Part shown: piece by piece, positions 1 to 8,800 of the stretch
Numbering within the stretch: the first letter of the stretch is position 1
Layout: each line of letters begins with the position of its first letter
Assembly: GCA_002256985.1 (NCBI GenBank)
Contig: NCGO01000002.1
Span: 310,001-374,000, forward strand
Direction of reading: 5' to 3'
Length of the DNA: 64,000 nt
Source: Novosphingobium sp. 28-62-57
Lineage (GTDB): Bacteria; Pseudomonadota; Alphaproteobacteria; Sphingomonadales; Sphingomonadaceae
Position numbers and translations under genes: made by a program
Notes under the pieces: generated by a model
The model's database searches: none
Told to the model about the DNA's origin: nothing
Seen by the model: the letters and a program-made list of their open reading frames with translations, nothing else

Positions 1-2305
1 CAAAGCCGGGAGCCGCCAGCGCCGAGATCGGCAGCAGGGCCGAGAAGATCGTCGGACGCTCCTGATCCTGCACCGAATGGAACCACGTTGGCCCGGTGAT
101 GCGATAGTCTGCGCGGAACAGCAGCTTGGCACTGTCGCTCAGCGGTGCGGTGATTTCCGACCCCAGATTGATCGTCCAATCGGCAGTATAGGGCGATTTG
201 TTGCCCACAGTGTAGGGGCGCGAGGAGTTCTTCTTGATCTCGCTGTCGGTCACGTTGAACGAGCCGAAGACCTTCCACCCATCGACGATCTTGCCGGTCA
301 CGTTCACTTCGGCACCCTTGATGTCGACCTGATCGATATTCGACACCACGCGCAGCAGGCCAAAGCTGCCGACGAAGAATTCGAAGAACTGCAAGTCGGT
401 CACGCGGGTGTAGTACCCGGCCAGATCAAACGTGATCCGCCCGTCCCACAGCTCACCCTTGATGCCCGCTTCGAACGCGCTCGACCGTTCCTTGCGGTAC
501 AGGTCATTGATCGTCACATTGGCATCGATCGTACCCGGCGTCACACCATCGTTAAAGCTGGCATTGACCACCGCGGACGAGCCCTGGTTGTTGAAGCCGC
601 CCGATTTGAAGCCGATGCCCCAGTTGGCATAGATGTTCAGATCGGGTGTGGGCCGGAAGCTGAGCGTGACCTTGGGCTGAAGCTGCTTGAACGTGGCGTT
701 CTTGGGCACGAACGGACCGAAGGCGAGGCCGGGGTTGATCGGCCCACCGGTGAACGGGTCCAGCACATTGGGTACGAGCGAGCTGGCCGCGCGGTCCTCG
801 ATGTCATAGCGCAGCGCAAGCCCTGCCGTGAACTGCTCCGAAGGCTTCCATTCCGCCGCACCGAACGCCGCATAGACATTCGTGCTGAACTCGTCGGCCA
901 GCAACAGCGAGGTCGGGTTGGCCGAATTGGGCGCGTTATAGAGCTGCTTGATCACGCCTTGGCCGGTGTCGGCACCCAGGCTGACGCCAGTCTTGCGGTC
1001 GATGTGCAGGTAATAGGCCCCCAGCTGCCAGGTGAGCGGGCCATCGGTGTTCGACAGCAAGCGCACTTCGGCGCTGATGTCTTCCTGCTGGCGCAACTGG
1101 TACTGCGTGCCATCGCATGTCGTCGGGCTATAGGGGCCGAAGGTGGAGCCGTTGGCAGGGGCAAAGATGAACGGCACCGGGATCGCGCCGATGGCTCCGG
1201 GCGGATTGACCGGGAAGCCGGTGAGCGACGCCGTGCTGGCAAAGCAGCTGTTTACCGAACTTGCCACAGCGGGGTTCGCCGCGCTGATGAAGCGGGCAAA
1301 GTCTGCTGACGTACCATCGGCGACAAGGTCTTGATCGGTATCGGAATAGAGCGCCCAGGCGGCCACTTTCATGCCATTGCCAAATTCGTGATCCAGCTTG
1401 ATCGAAGCATCGATGCTCTTCTGGTCATTGGTGGCGCGGATGTTGTTGTAGAAGTTGAACGGGTGCCTGTTCACGTCTTCATAGAACGCGCCGCCAAAGT
1501 TCGGCAGGTGGAACGCGGCATTGAACGGCAGCGATGCGCCCGAAAACTCGGCATAGCGCGCCTTGACATCGATCTGCGTGGCCGTGCCCTGGCCCAGCAT
1601 GAACCGGCCATCGACAGCCCAGTTTTCCTTGTCATCCACGGTCTTGGAATTGTTCAGGAACGTGTTGCGCCACCAGCCGTCGGTGGTGAAGTAATAGCCC
1701 GAAAGCACGAACCCGGCATTGTCGCCCAGCGGCCCGGCGATATGCCCGGTCGCTTCATAAGTCGCCTCGTTGGCATAAGAGGCGCGCAGGCCCCCGGTCA
1801 GCGTCTCGGTCGGCTTCATGGTCTGCAGCACGATCGCGCCAGCCGCAGCGTTGCGGCCATAGAGCGCGCCTTGCGGGCCTTTGAGGATTTCGACCTGCGT
1901 CAGCGTGCCTTGCGGCTGGTTCAGCTGCGCGGTGTTGGTCTTCAGAATGCCGTCCACGACCAGCGCGACCGAGCTTTCGGCATCGCGCGCGCCATTGATC
2001 CCGCGAATGTTGATCTGCGTATCGCCCGCCTCAGCCGTGCCGGTGACGATGGTGACGCCGGGGGTGAGCTGGGTAAAGTCCTCAGCCTTGACCGCGCCCG
2101 TGTTTTGCAGCGCGCTGGCCGTCAGCACCGAAACCGAAGCAGGCACATCCTGCAGCCGCTCATTCTGGCGGCGGGCGGTCACGATGATGCCGTCTCCCTC
2201 TTCGGTTACGGCTTCATCCTGCGGCGCTTCTTGCGCAAGCGATGGCGTGGCAGCCGCAAACAGCCCGATTGCAGCGGTATTCAACAGAAAACGGGTGGCA
2301 CGCAT
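1..2305 (-). CDS. TonB-dependent receptor (C-terminus cut by window edge)
   Basis: Outer-membrane receptor for active uptake of an unknown substrate; about 768 codons are visible and the C-terminal barrel end lies outside the window. The ATG at 2305 opens a signal peptide that probably ends after residue 24 (PSLA-Q). A typical sphingomonad plug follows: IIVTARR near residue 40, INIRGINGARD, and EILKGPQGALYGRN. The rest is aromatic-rich barrel sequence. It is divergent from the HMG-CoA-lyase-like/hydantoinase operon across a 271-bp gap that carries a perfect palindrome, so it may import that pathway's substrate (inference). The family is certain; the substrate is unknown. Confidence 0.93.
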   Translation of the reverse strand, partial: MRATRFLLNTAAIGLFAAATPSLAQEAPQDEAVTEEGDGIIVTARRQNERLQDVPASVSVLTASALQNTGAVKAEDFTQLTPGVTIVTGTAEAGDTQINIRGINGARDAESSVALVVDGILKTNTAQLNQPQGTLTQVEILKGPQGALYGRNAAAGAIVLQTMKPTETLTGGLRASYANEATYEATGHIAGPLGDNAGFVLSGYYFTTDGWWRNTFLNNSKTVDDKENWAVDGRFMLGQGTATQIDVKARYAEFSGASLPFNAAFHLPNFGGAFYEDVNRHPFNFYNNIRATNDQKSIDASIKLDHEFGNGMKVAAWALYSDTDQDLVADGTSADFARFISAANPAVASSVNSCFASTASLTGFPVNPPGAIGAIPVPFIFAPANGSTFGPYSPTTCDGTQYQLRQQEDISAEVRLLSNTDGPLTWQLGAYYLHIDRKTGVSLGADTGQGVIKQLYNAPNSANPTSLLLADEFSTNVYAAFGAAEWKPSEQFTAGLALRYDIEDRAASSLVPNVLDPFTGGPINPGLAFGPFVPKNATFKQLQPKVTLSFRPTPDLNIYANWGIGFKSGGFNNQGSSAVVNASFNDGVTPGTIDANVTINDLYRKERSSAFEAGIKGELWDGRITFDLAGYYTRVTDLQFFEFFVGSFGLLRVVSNIDQVDIKGAEVNVTGKIVDGWKVFGSFNVTDSEIKKNSSRPYTVGNKSPYTADWTINLGSEITAPLSDSAKLLFRADYRITGPTWFHSVQDQERPTIFSALLPISALAAPGF

Positions 2306-2421
2306 TCTCAAACCTCCCTGATGGTTCGACGTCGCTCGTTCGATCACGACCTGATTTTGTTCTTGCCTGCGCTCGGGCTTTCACCCCCCTCTTGACGCAC
2401 GCTTGTGACAAGGGCAGCTTA

Positions 2422-2431
2422 TTGTATACAA
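2422..2431. promoter_or_regulatory. Palindrome TTGTATACAA, candidate GntR-type operator
   Basis: A perfect 10-bp palindrome sits in the 271-bp gap between the divergent receptor and the catabolic operon, about 120 bp upstream of the receptor start and 145 bp upstream of the operon start. The shape (TTGT/ACAA half-sites around TATA) resembles operators of FadR-subfamily GntR repressors. No cognate regulator is visible next to it. The assignment is by motif resemblance only. Confidence 0.4.
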
Positions 2432-2576
2432 AGTGCAATGGTCAAGCGCCTTAGAATCCTGCACCTACGGGCAGGTTTTCGGGTGATTCCCATTGGCCTC
2501 ACAGTAAGATTGAATACGAAGTGATACGGAGAGAACAGATTCCCACCCTGCCCCGCCTTGCAAGGATTTCAGCGGT

Positions 2577-3494
2577 ATGACCGCGCGGGCGATCACTTTC
2601 GTCGAGGTCGGCCCGCGTGACGGGCTCCAGAACGAAAAGACGCTTGTCGCCACGGCCGACAAGCTGGACCTGATTCGGCGCAGCATCGCCGCAGGGGCAC
2701 GGCGGATCGAAGTGACGAGCTTCGTCAATCCCAAGCGCGTGCCGCAGATGGCCGATGCCGAAGACGTTTGTGCCGGACTGCCTGCAACGGGCGGCGTCAG
2801 CTACATCGGCCTTGTCATGAACGGACGCGGGGCAGAGCGGGCGATTGCCACCGGCACTTTGCACGAATTGGGCGCGGTGTGCGTTTCCACCGATGGCTTT
2901 GCCATGGCCAATCAGGGCCAGACCAGCGCCGAATCGGTGGACGCAGCCAAAGCCATCATCGCCATGGCGCAGGCCGCGGGCCTCAAGGGGCAGGCCACCA
3001 TTGGCGCGGCGTTCGGCTGTCCGTTCGAAGGCGAAGTCAGCGAGGACCGCGTGGTGGCCATGGCAGCGGCTCTCGCTGAAGCAAACCCCATCGAAGTGGC
3101 GCTGGCCGATACCATCGGCGTGGCCGACCCGGCGCAGGTCACTCGCCTTGTCCGCCGCGTGGTCGCAGCCGTCGGCCCGATCCCAGTGCGCGTCCACTTC
3201 CACAACACGCGCGGCACCGGCATCGCCAATGTCTGGGCCGCGGTCGAGGCTGGAGCCACAGTGGTTGACGCTGCGCTGGGCGGCCTTGGCGGCTGCCCCT
3301 TTGCGCCGGGAGCCGCAGGCAATGTGTCGAGCGAGGACGTCGTCTACATGCTGCACCGCGCCGGCGTCGAAACCGGCATGGACCTTCAGGCACTGATTGA
3401 AACCAACCGCTGGCTGGCCGGCGTGATGGACCGCGAACTTCCTTCCATGGTGGCCAAAGCGCCGCCGTTTCCCAAACCCGTTCAGGAGATTTGA
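2577..3494 (+). CDS. Hydroxymethylglutaryl-CoA lyase-like protein
   Basis: A 305-residue TIM-barrel lyase of the HMGL-like family, which cleaves a 3-hydroxyacyl-CoA into acetyl-CoA and a ketone or keto acid. Visible signatures: VGPRDGLQNE at residues 11-20 (catalytic Arg/Asp), the metal-binding stretch HFHNTRG, and the catalytic-cysteine loop GGLGGCPFAPGA. Classical HMG-CoA lyases usually read HCHDTYG at the metal site, so this is a divergent subgroup and the substrate may not be HMG-CoA. AAGGA lies 10 bases before the ATG. It is the first gene of a four-gene operon, 4 bp from hydantoinase A, which argues for a joint catabolic pathway rather than leucine breakdown. Confidence 0.85.
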   Translation: MTARAITFVEVGPRDGLQNEKTLVATADKLDLIRRSIAAGARRIEVTSFVNPKRVPQMADAEDVCAGLPATGGVSYIGLVMNGRGAERAIATGTLHELGAVCVSTDGFAMANQGQTSAESVDAAKAIIAMAQAAGLKGQATIGAAFGCPFEGEVSEDRVVAMAAALAEANPIEVALADTIGVADPAQVTRLVRRVVAAVGPIPVRVHFHNTRGTGIANVWAAVEAGATVVDAALGGLGGCPFAPGAAGNVSSEDVVYMLHRAGVETGMDLQALIETNRWLAGVMDRELPSMVAKAPPFPKPVQEI

Positions 3495-3498
3495 GACC

Positions 3499-5547
3499 AT
3501 GGGCTATCGCCTTGGCGTGGACGTGGGCGGCACTTTCACCGACCTGCTGCTGTTTGATACGACCTCCAGCGCATTCTGGCGGCACAAGACGCCATCCACC
3601 CCGCACGACAGTTCGGAAGGCATCCTCAACGGCGTCACCGCGATCTGCGAAAAGGCCGGGATCACCCCGTCTGCGGTGGAATTCTTCCTCCACGGCACGA
3701 CCGTGGCCACCAATGCCGTGCTGGAAGGCAAAGGCGCGCGCGTCGGCCTCGTCACCACCGAGGGCTACCGCCATGTCATGCAGATCGCGCGCAGCTTCGT
3801 GCCGGGCGGGCTTGCCGGATGGATCGTCTGGCCAAAGCCGCAGCCTTTGGCCGCGCTCGAAGATACCGTCACGATCAGAGGCCGCATGAGCGCCGAGGGC
3901 ACCGAAATCCGCCCGATCGACGATGCCGATATCCGCACGCAACTGGGCCTGCTCAAGGCCAACAATGTCGAAGCCATCACGGTCAGCCTGATCAACGCCT
4001 ATACCAACGGCACGCATGAGGCGCGGGTCGGTGAACTCGCGGCTGAAATCCTCCCCGGCGTTCCGGTCTCGCTCAGCCACGAAGTCCTGCCCGAAATGCA
4101 GGAGTACGAACGCACGCTGACCACCGTGGCGAACGCGGCGGTGCGCCCGATCGTCAGCAAGTACGTCTCCAACTTGCGCTCGCGCCTCGCCGATGCCGGA
4201 ATGAACGGCAAACTCTCGCTGCTGCGCTCCGACGGCGGCTTGATGAGCGCGCAAAAGGCCGAGGAGCATCCGGTCAACATTCTGATGTCCGGTCCTGCAG
4301 GCGGTGTGACGGGCGCGATCTGGGTCGGCCGCAATGCCGGGATCAAGAACATCCTGACGCTTGACGTGGGCGGCACCAGCACCGACGTCGCCCTGATCGA
4401 AAACCTCGAAGCGCGCCGCCAGCGCACCACCGAAGTTGGACACCTTTCGGTCCGCGCCTCTGCGCTCGACGTCAAGACCGTCGGCGCGGGCGGCGGATCA
4501 ATCGCTTATGTTCCTGAGCTGACAAGAGCCCTTCGGGTCGGGCCGCAAAGCGCAGGAGCAGTGCCGGGGCCGGTCGCCTATGGAAAAGGCGGTACCCTGC
4601 CCACTGTAACCGATGCCAACGTGGTATTGGGTTACCTTCCCGAGAACCTTCTGGGCGGCACATTCAATCTGGATCGTGAAGGCGCAAAGAAGGCGGTGCA
4701 GACCATCGCCGATGCGCTCGGGATCGATCTGATGGCCGCTGCGCGCGGGATCATCGACATTGTGAACGAGAACATGTTCGGCGCATTGCGCATGATCTCG
4801 GTCCAGCAAGGCTATGACCCGCGGGACTTCGCGCTGATGGGCTTTGGCGGAGCTGGGCCGCTCCACGTTAACGCCGTCGCCCGCCTGATGGGCTCATGGC
4901 CCGCCATCTCGCCGGTCAGCCCCGGCGTGCTCTGCGCGCTGGGCGATGCCACCACGCGGATGCGCACCGAAACCGCGCGCTCGTTCAGCCGCCTCGCCAC
5001 GCAGACCGAGGCGGCAGACCTGATCGCCATCCTCGATGAAATGGCCGCGCAAACCCGCGCCGAGCTGATTTCAGACGGCGTTCCCGAAGGCGAGATCACC
5101 ACCGCTTTCGAAGTCGACGTGCGCTATGCCGGCCAGGCCTTCGAAGTGCCGCTGACGATCACCGCCGATGTCCTGACCAGCGATGGCATCGCCGGCATCC
5201 TCGCCCGCTTCGATGCCGAGCACAAACGCCTGTTCACCTTCAACATGGACACCCCGCACGAGATCGTGAACCTGCGCGCGGTCGCTATGGGCCGCGCACT
5301 CGATCTGCCCGCCGCGCCGCTGGAACAGGGCGATGGCAATCCCATAGCCGCCAAGATGCGCGATCACACCTTGTGGATGGACGGGCGCGAACAGCCCGCC
5401 GTGATCTATGACCGCGCGAAGCTGCGCGCCGGAGATGTTATCCCCGGCCCGGCCATCGTTTGCGAAATGGATTCGACCACGCTGATCGAATCTGGCTGCA
5501 CCGGCACTGTCGACGCCGTCGGCAACATCCTGATCACCCTGAAGTGA
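3499..5547 (+). CDS. hyuA: Hydantoinase A / 5-oxoprolinase family subunit
   Basis: A 682-residue HyuA-type ATP-dependent subunit. The family includes N-methylhydantoinase, 5-oxoprolinase and the ATP-using subunits of acetone and acetophenone carboxylases. The N-terminal actin-like ATPase motif GVDVGGTFTD is at residues 6-15; a second phosphate motif LDVGGTSTD and the glycine-rich GAGGGS lie mid-protein. AGGAGA precedes the ATG by 9 bases. It is followed 45 bp later by the partner HyuB. The substrate cannot be read from sequence. The company of a CoA-transferase and an HMGL-type lyase would fit a carboxylase-like role as well as lactam hydrolysis. Confidence 0.9.
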   Translation: MGYRLGVDVGGTFTDLLLFDTTSSAFWRHKTPSTPHDSSEGILNGVTAICEKAGITPSAVEFFLHGTTVATNAVLEGKGARVGLVTTEGYRHVMQIARSFVPGGLAGWIVWPKPQPLAALEDTVTIRGRMSAEGTEIRPIDDADIRTQLGLLKANNVEAITVSLINAYTNGTHEARVGELAAEILPGVPVSLSHEVLPEMQEYERTLTTVANAAVRPIVSKYVSNLRSRLADAGMNGKLSLLRSDGGLMSAQKAEEHPVNILMSGPAGGVTGAIWVGRNAGIKNILTLDVGGTSTDVALIENLEARRQRTTEVGHLSVRASALDVKTVGAGGGSIAYVPELTRALRVGPQSAGAVPGPVAYGKGGTLPTVTDANVVLGYLPENLLGGTFNLDREGAKKAVQTIADALGIDLMAAARGIIDIVNENMFGALRMISVQQGYDPRDFALMGFGGAGPLHVNAVARLMGSWPAISPVSPGVLCALGDATTRMRTETARSFSRLATQTEAADLIAILDEMAAQTRAELISDGVPEGEITTAFEVDVRYAGQAFEVPLTITADVLTSDGIAGILARFDAEHKRLFTFNMDTPHEIVNLRAVAMGRALDLPAAPLEQGDGNPIAAKMRDHTLWMDGREQPAVIYDRAKLRAGDVIPGPAIVCEMDSTTLIESGCTGTVDAVGNILITLK

Positions 5548-5592
5548 ACGACCTTCTCCCTCCTCCGGCAGGGTAGCAATTGATGGAGCATT

Positions 5593-7482
5593 ATGATGCC
5601 CGCGACGATCATTCAGACCAACGAAACCCCCTTCAACCGCGTCCCCATCGATCCGGTAACGCTCGACATTATCGAGAATGCGCTGCGCAACGCGCGCATC
5701 GAAATGGACGCAACCTTGGTGCGCACCGCGATGTCGCCGGGCATCCGCGAACAGGGCGATGCCTTCCCGCTGATCGCCGATCACACCGGCAAGATGATCG
5801 TCGGCCAGTTCGGCAGCTTCATCGGCGGCTTCCTCGATAACTATGCCGGAACGCTGGAAGATGGCGACATGATCTTCCTGTCGGATCCCTATTCGGTCGG
5901 CGGCGCGGTCAGCCATTCGAACGATTGGCTGGTGCTGCTGCCCGTGTTCAAGGACGGACGCCTGATCGCCTATACCTCGATGTTCGGCCACCAGTCCGAT
6001 ATCGGCGGCAAAGTCGTCGGCTCGATGCCGATCAACGCGCACTCAATCTTCGAAGAAGGCGTGCGCATTCCGCCGGTCAAGATCTGGAAGAAGGGCGAAT
6101 ACAACGAAGACCTCGTCCGCCTGGTCATGCACCAGACGCGCAAGCCCGATTGGTGCGCGGCAGACCTCAACGCCCTGATCGCATCATGTCGCGTCGCCGC
6201 GCGCCGCGTGATCGAAATGGCGCAGCGGTTCGGCGATGATGTCTATGTCTCGGCCACGCAAGAGCTGCTGGCGCGCAACCATCGCGCGATGAAATCGCTG
6301 ATCGGCATGGCGATTGCCGAAGAGCCGGTCAGCTTTGAAGACTACATCTGCGATGATGGCATGGGCTTTGGCCCCTACAAGATCAAATGCACGATGTGGC
6401 GCGATGGCGAAAAGGTCGTGCTCGATTTCACCGGCACCGATCCGCAATCGGTCGCCTCGATCAATTTCCTGCTGAACGAAAACATGTTCAAGATGTTCTT
6501 CGGCATCTACATGATCATGGTCTTCGATCCGCAGATCCTGTTCAACGACGGGTTCTATGATCTGATCGATGTGCGCATCCCCGAAGGATCGCTGCTCAAG
6601 CCCAAATTCCCTGCCGCGCTCTCGGGTCGCACCCATGCGCTGGGCCGCATTTTTGATATTCTGGGCGGATTGCTGGGGCAAAAGACCCCGGAATTCCTCA
6701 ACGCGGCCGGATTCTCATCGAGCCCGCACCTGTTCTATTCGGGCAATGATGAGCGCGCGGGCAAGAATGCCGAATGGTTCCAGCTGTTCCAGATCGGCTT
6801 TGGCGGCGTGCCCGGACGCCCGATGGGCGATGGCCCCGATGGCCACTCGCTCTGGCCGGGCTTTACCAACGTGCCCAACGAATTCCTCGAACGCTATTTC
6901 CCGATGGTGATCGAGCGCTACGAATGCGAACCCGATTCGGGCGGCGCAGGCCTGCATCGCGGCGGCAACGGCATCCGCATGACCTACCGCTTCCTGTCCA
7001 AGGGCACGATCGCGATTCACGATGACCGCTGGTTCGTGCCGCCATGGGGCGTCAACGGCGGTGAGCCGGGCGCCCGCGCGCGCAAGATCCTTGAAAAGCC
7101 CGATGGCTCGCAAACCATCGTCGGCAACAAGGTGGAAGACCTTGAAGTTGAAGCAGGCGACATGCTGCACTTCATCACTTGGGGCGGCGGTGGCTGGGGC
7201 GATGCGCTGGCGCGCGATCCCGCGCTGGTGGGCCTCGAAATCCGCCAGGGCCTTGTCACGGCAGAGGGCGCCAAGGCCTATGGCGTCGTCGCCGATGCGC
7301 TTGGCACTATCGATGAGGCCGCCACCGAAGCCTTGCGCACCGAACTGCGCGCCACGCGCGGAGACTTGCCGCTGTTCAACTACGGCCCCGGCATCGAAAC
7401 CCTGCGCGCCAATTGCGAGGCAGAAACAGGCCTGCCTGCGCCGATTCAGCCCGAATGGCCGCTACTGGAGGCGGCAGAGTAA
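5593..7482 (+). CDS. hyuB: Hydantoinase B / 5-oxoprolinase family subunit
   Basis: A 629-residue HyuB-type subunit, the obligate partner of HyuA. The family signature region around residues 15-75 is clear (DPVTLDIIENALR, then AFPLIADHTG and GQFGSFIGGF), and the C-terminal region carries the glycine-rich WGGGGWGD stretch. The start has two consecutive ATGs (5593 and 5596); GGAG at 5585 fits the second slightly better. The stop TAA overlaps the ATG of the next gene (TAATG), indicating translational coupling to the CoA-transferase. Which reaction the HyuAB pair performs is not determined. Confidence 0.9.
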   Translation: MMPATIIQTNETPFNRVPIDPVTLDIIENALRNARIEMDATLVRTAMSPGIREQGDAFPLIADHTGKMIVGQFGSFIGGFLDNYAGTLEDGDMIFLSDPYSVGGAVSHSNDWLVLLPVFKDGRLIAYTSMFGHQSDIGGKVVGSMPINAHSIFEEGVRIPPVKIWKKGEYNEDLVRLVMHQTRKPDWCAADLNALIASCRVAARRVIEMAQRFGDDVYVSATQELLARNHRAMKSLIGMAIAEEPVSFEDYICDDGMGFGPYKIKCTMWRDGEKVVLDFTGTDPQSVASINFLLNENMFKMFFGIYMIMVFDPQILFNDGFYDLIDVRIPEGSLLKPKFPAALSGRTHALGRIFDILGGLLGQKTPEFLNAAGFSSSPHLFYSGNDERAGKNAEWFQLFQIGFGGVPGRPMGDGPDGHSLWPGFTNVPNEFLERYFPMVIERYECEPDSGGAGLHRGGNGIRMTYRFLSKGTIAIHDDRWFVPPWGVNGGEPGARARKILEKPDGSQTIVGNKVEDLEVEAGDMLHFITWGGGGWGDALARDPALVGLEIRQGLVTAEGAKAYGVVADALGTIDEAATEALRTELRATRGDLPLFNYGPGIETLRANCEAETGLPAPIQPEWPLLEAAE

Positions 7483-8684
7483 TGACAATGAATGCCAACA
7501 ATCCCGGGGCCCTGCGCAACATCCGCGTGGTCGAACTCGGCCAGCTCCTTGCAGGCCCGTTCTGCGGCCAGTTGCTGGGCGATATGGGCGCCGATGTGAT
7601 CAAGGTGGAACCGCCCGTAACCGGTGATCCGATGCGCGATTGGGGGCAAGGCGCGGAAAAAGTGCAATGGGAAGTGATCGCGCGCAACAAGCGCTCGGTC
7701 AGCGCGAACTTGCGCGTGGCGGAAGGTCAGGCACTGGTAAAGCGGCTGATCGCCCACGCCGATGTGCTGATCGAAAACTTCAAACCCGGCACCATGGAAA
7801 AGTGGGGCCTTGGACCTGATGTGCTGCTCGCGGAAAAGCCCGACCTGATCATCGCGCGCATGTCGGGCTATGGCCAGACCGGGCCTTACTCCAACCGAGC
7901 GGGCTTTGGCGGCATTGGCGAGGCGATGGGCGGATGGCGCTATATCGTCGGCGAACCGGACCGCGCGCCTTCCCGCATGGGCATTTCCATCGGCGATACG
8001 CTGACCGCCACCTATGGCTGCATGGGTGTGCTCGCCGCGCTGCACGAACGCGCGCAGACCGGGCGCGGGCAGGTGATCGATGCAGCGCTCTATGAATCGG
8101 TGCTGCAGGTGATGGAAGGGCTGGTCCCCGAATATGACCGCACCGGCTATATCCGTGAACGCTCCGGCTCGGTCCTCAAAGGCATCGCCCCGTCCAACGT
8201 CTATGCGTGCAAGGACGGCGAATTCATGATCGGCGCGAACAAGGATTCGCTGTGGCGGCGCCTTGCCGTGGCGATGGGTCGTCCCGAACTGGGCGAAGAC
8301 CCGCGCTATGCCACGCACCTTGCGCGCGGCGAGAATCAAGACGAACTCGACGCGCTGATCAACGCTTGGACCCGCACCCTGACGATGGAGCAAGTCGATG
8401 CGCTGATGATCGAACACTCGATCCCCGCAGGCCGCGTCTACCGCGCGCCCGACATGCTCGAAGATCCGCACTTCAAGGCGCGCGAGGCGATCATCGAGGT
8501 CGAGACCGAACGCTTCGGCCCGCTGAAAATGCAATCCAGCTTCCCGAAGTTTTCCGCCACCCCCGGCTCCATCCGCCGCCCCGCCCCGTCAAAGGTCGGC
8601 CAGCACAACGCCGAAATCTACGGCGAACTGCTGGGATTGGGCGAGGCGGAACTGGCGCAGATGGCGGCGCAAGGGGTGATTTGA
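7482..8684 (+). CDS. CaiB/BaiF family III CoA-transferase
   Basis: A 400-residue family III CoA-transferase that moves CoA between carboxylic acids through an aspartyl-CoA anhydride. The expected catalytic Asp lies in VIDAALYES (about residue 200). N-terminal VVELGQLLAGPFCGQLLGDMG and the GYGQTGPY stretch are family hallmarks. An in-frame extension back to 7413 exists, but the ATG at 7482 is preceded by TGGAGG at good spacing and overlaps the HyuB stop. As last gene of the operon it probably activates the HyuAB product so that the HMGL-like enzyme can cleave it (inference). Confidence 0.92.
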   Translation: MTMNANNPGALRNIRVVELGQLLAGPFCGQLLGDMGADVIKVEPPVTGDPMRDWGQGAEKVQWEVIARNKRSVSANLRVAEGQALVKRLIAHADVLIENFKPGTMEKWGLGPDVLLAEKPDLIIARMSGYGQTGPYSNRAGFGGIGEAMGGWRYIVGEPDRAPSRMGISIGDTLTATYGCMGVLAALHERAQTGRGQVIDAALYESVLQVMEGLVPEYDRTGYIRERSGSVLKGIAPSNVYACKDGEFMIGANKDSLWRRLAVAMGRPELGEDPRYATHLARGENQDELDALINAWTRTLTMEQVDALMIEHSIPAGRVYRAPDMLEDPHFKAREAIIEVETERFGPLKMQSSFPKFSATPGSIRRPAPSKVGQHNAEIYGELLGLGEAELAQMAAQGVI

Positions 8685-8719
8685 AAACCCGCAAACACGC
8701 TCCAACCACTGTCCAAATT

Positions 8720-8791
8720 CGTCATTCCCGCGCAGGCGGGAATCCAGCAAACGCAACGCCAGACTGGATTCCCGCCTGCGCGGGAATGACG
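8720..8791. repeat. Inverted pair of family A palindromic repeats
   Basis: Two 28-bp copies of the same unit (CGTCATTCCCGC/GCGGGAATCCAG type) face each other with 16 bp between them: 8720-8747 forward and 8764-8791 reversed. Each copy is itself an imperfect hairpin (ATTCCCGC/GCGGGAAT). The pair lies between the convergent CoA-transferase and purD genes and could form a long hairpin in either transcript. Other copies are at 44862, 44932, 52607, 59297 and 59437. Confidence 0.9.
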
Positions 8792-8800
8792 AAAAAAGGC

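Noticed and set aside
77-1309. A 410-codon plus-strand frame and a following 354-codon frame (1331-2395)
   Set aside because: Both lie antisense to the TonB receptor, whose signal peptide, plug and barrel motifs are clear on the minus strand.
2421-2450. TTGACC with TATACA as a promoter for the receptor
   Set aside because: The spacing between the two boxes is about 11 bases, too short for a sigma-70-type promoter.
2499-4443. Two long minus-strand frames opposite the lyase and HyuA genes
   Set aside because: No domain similarity; the sense frames carry full-length conserved enzymes.
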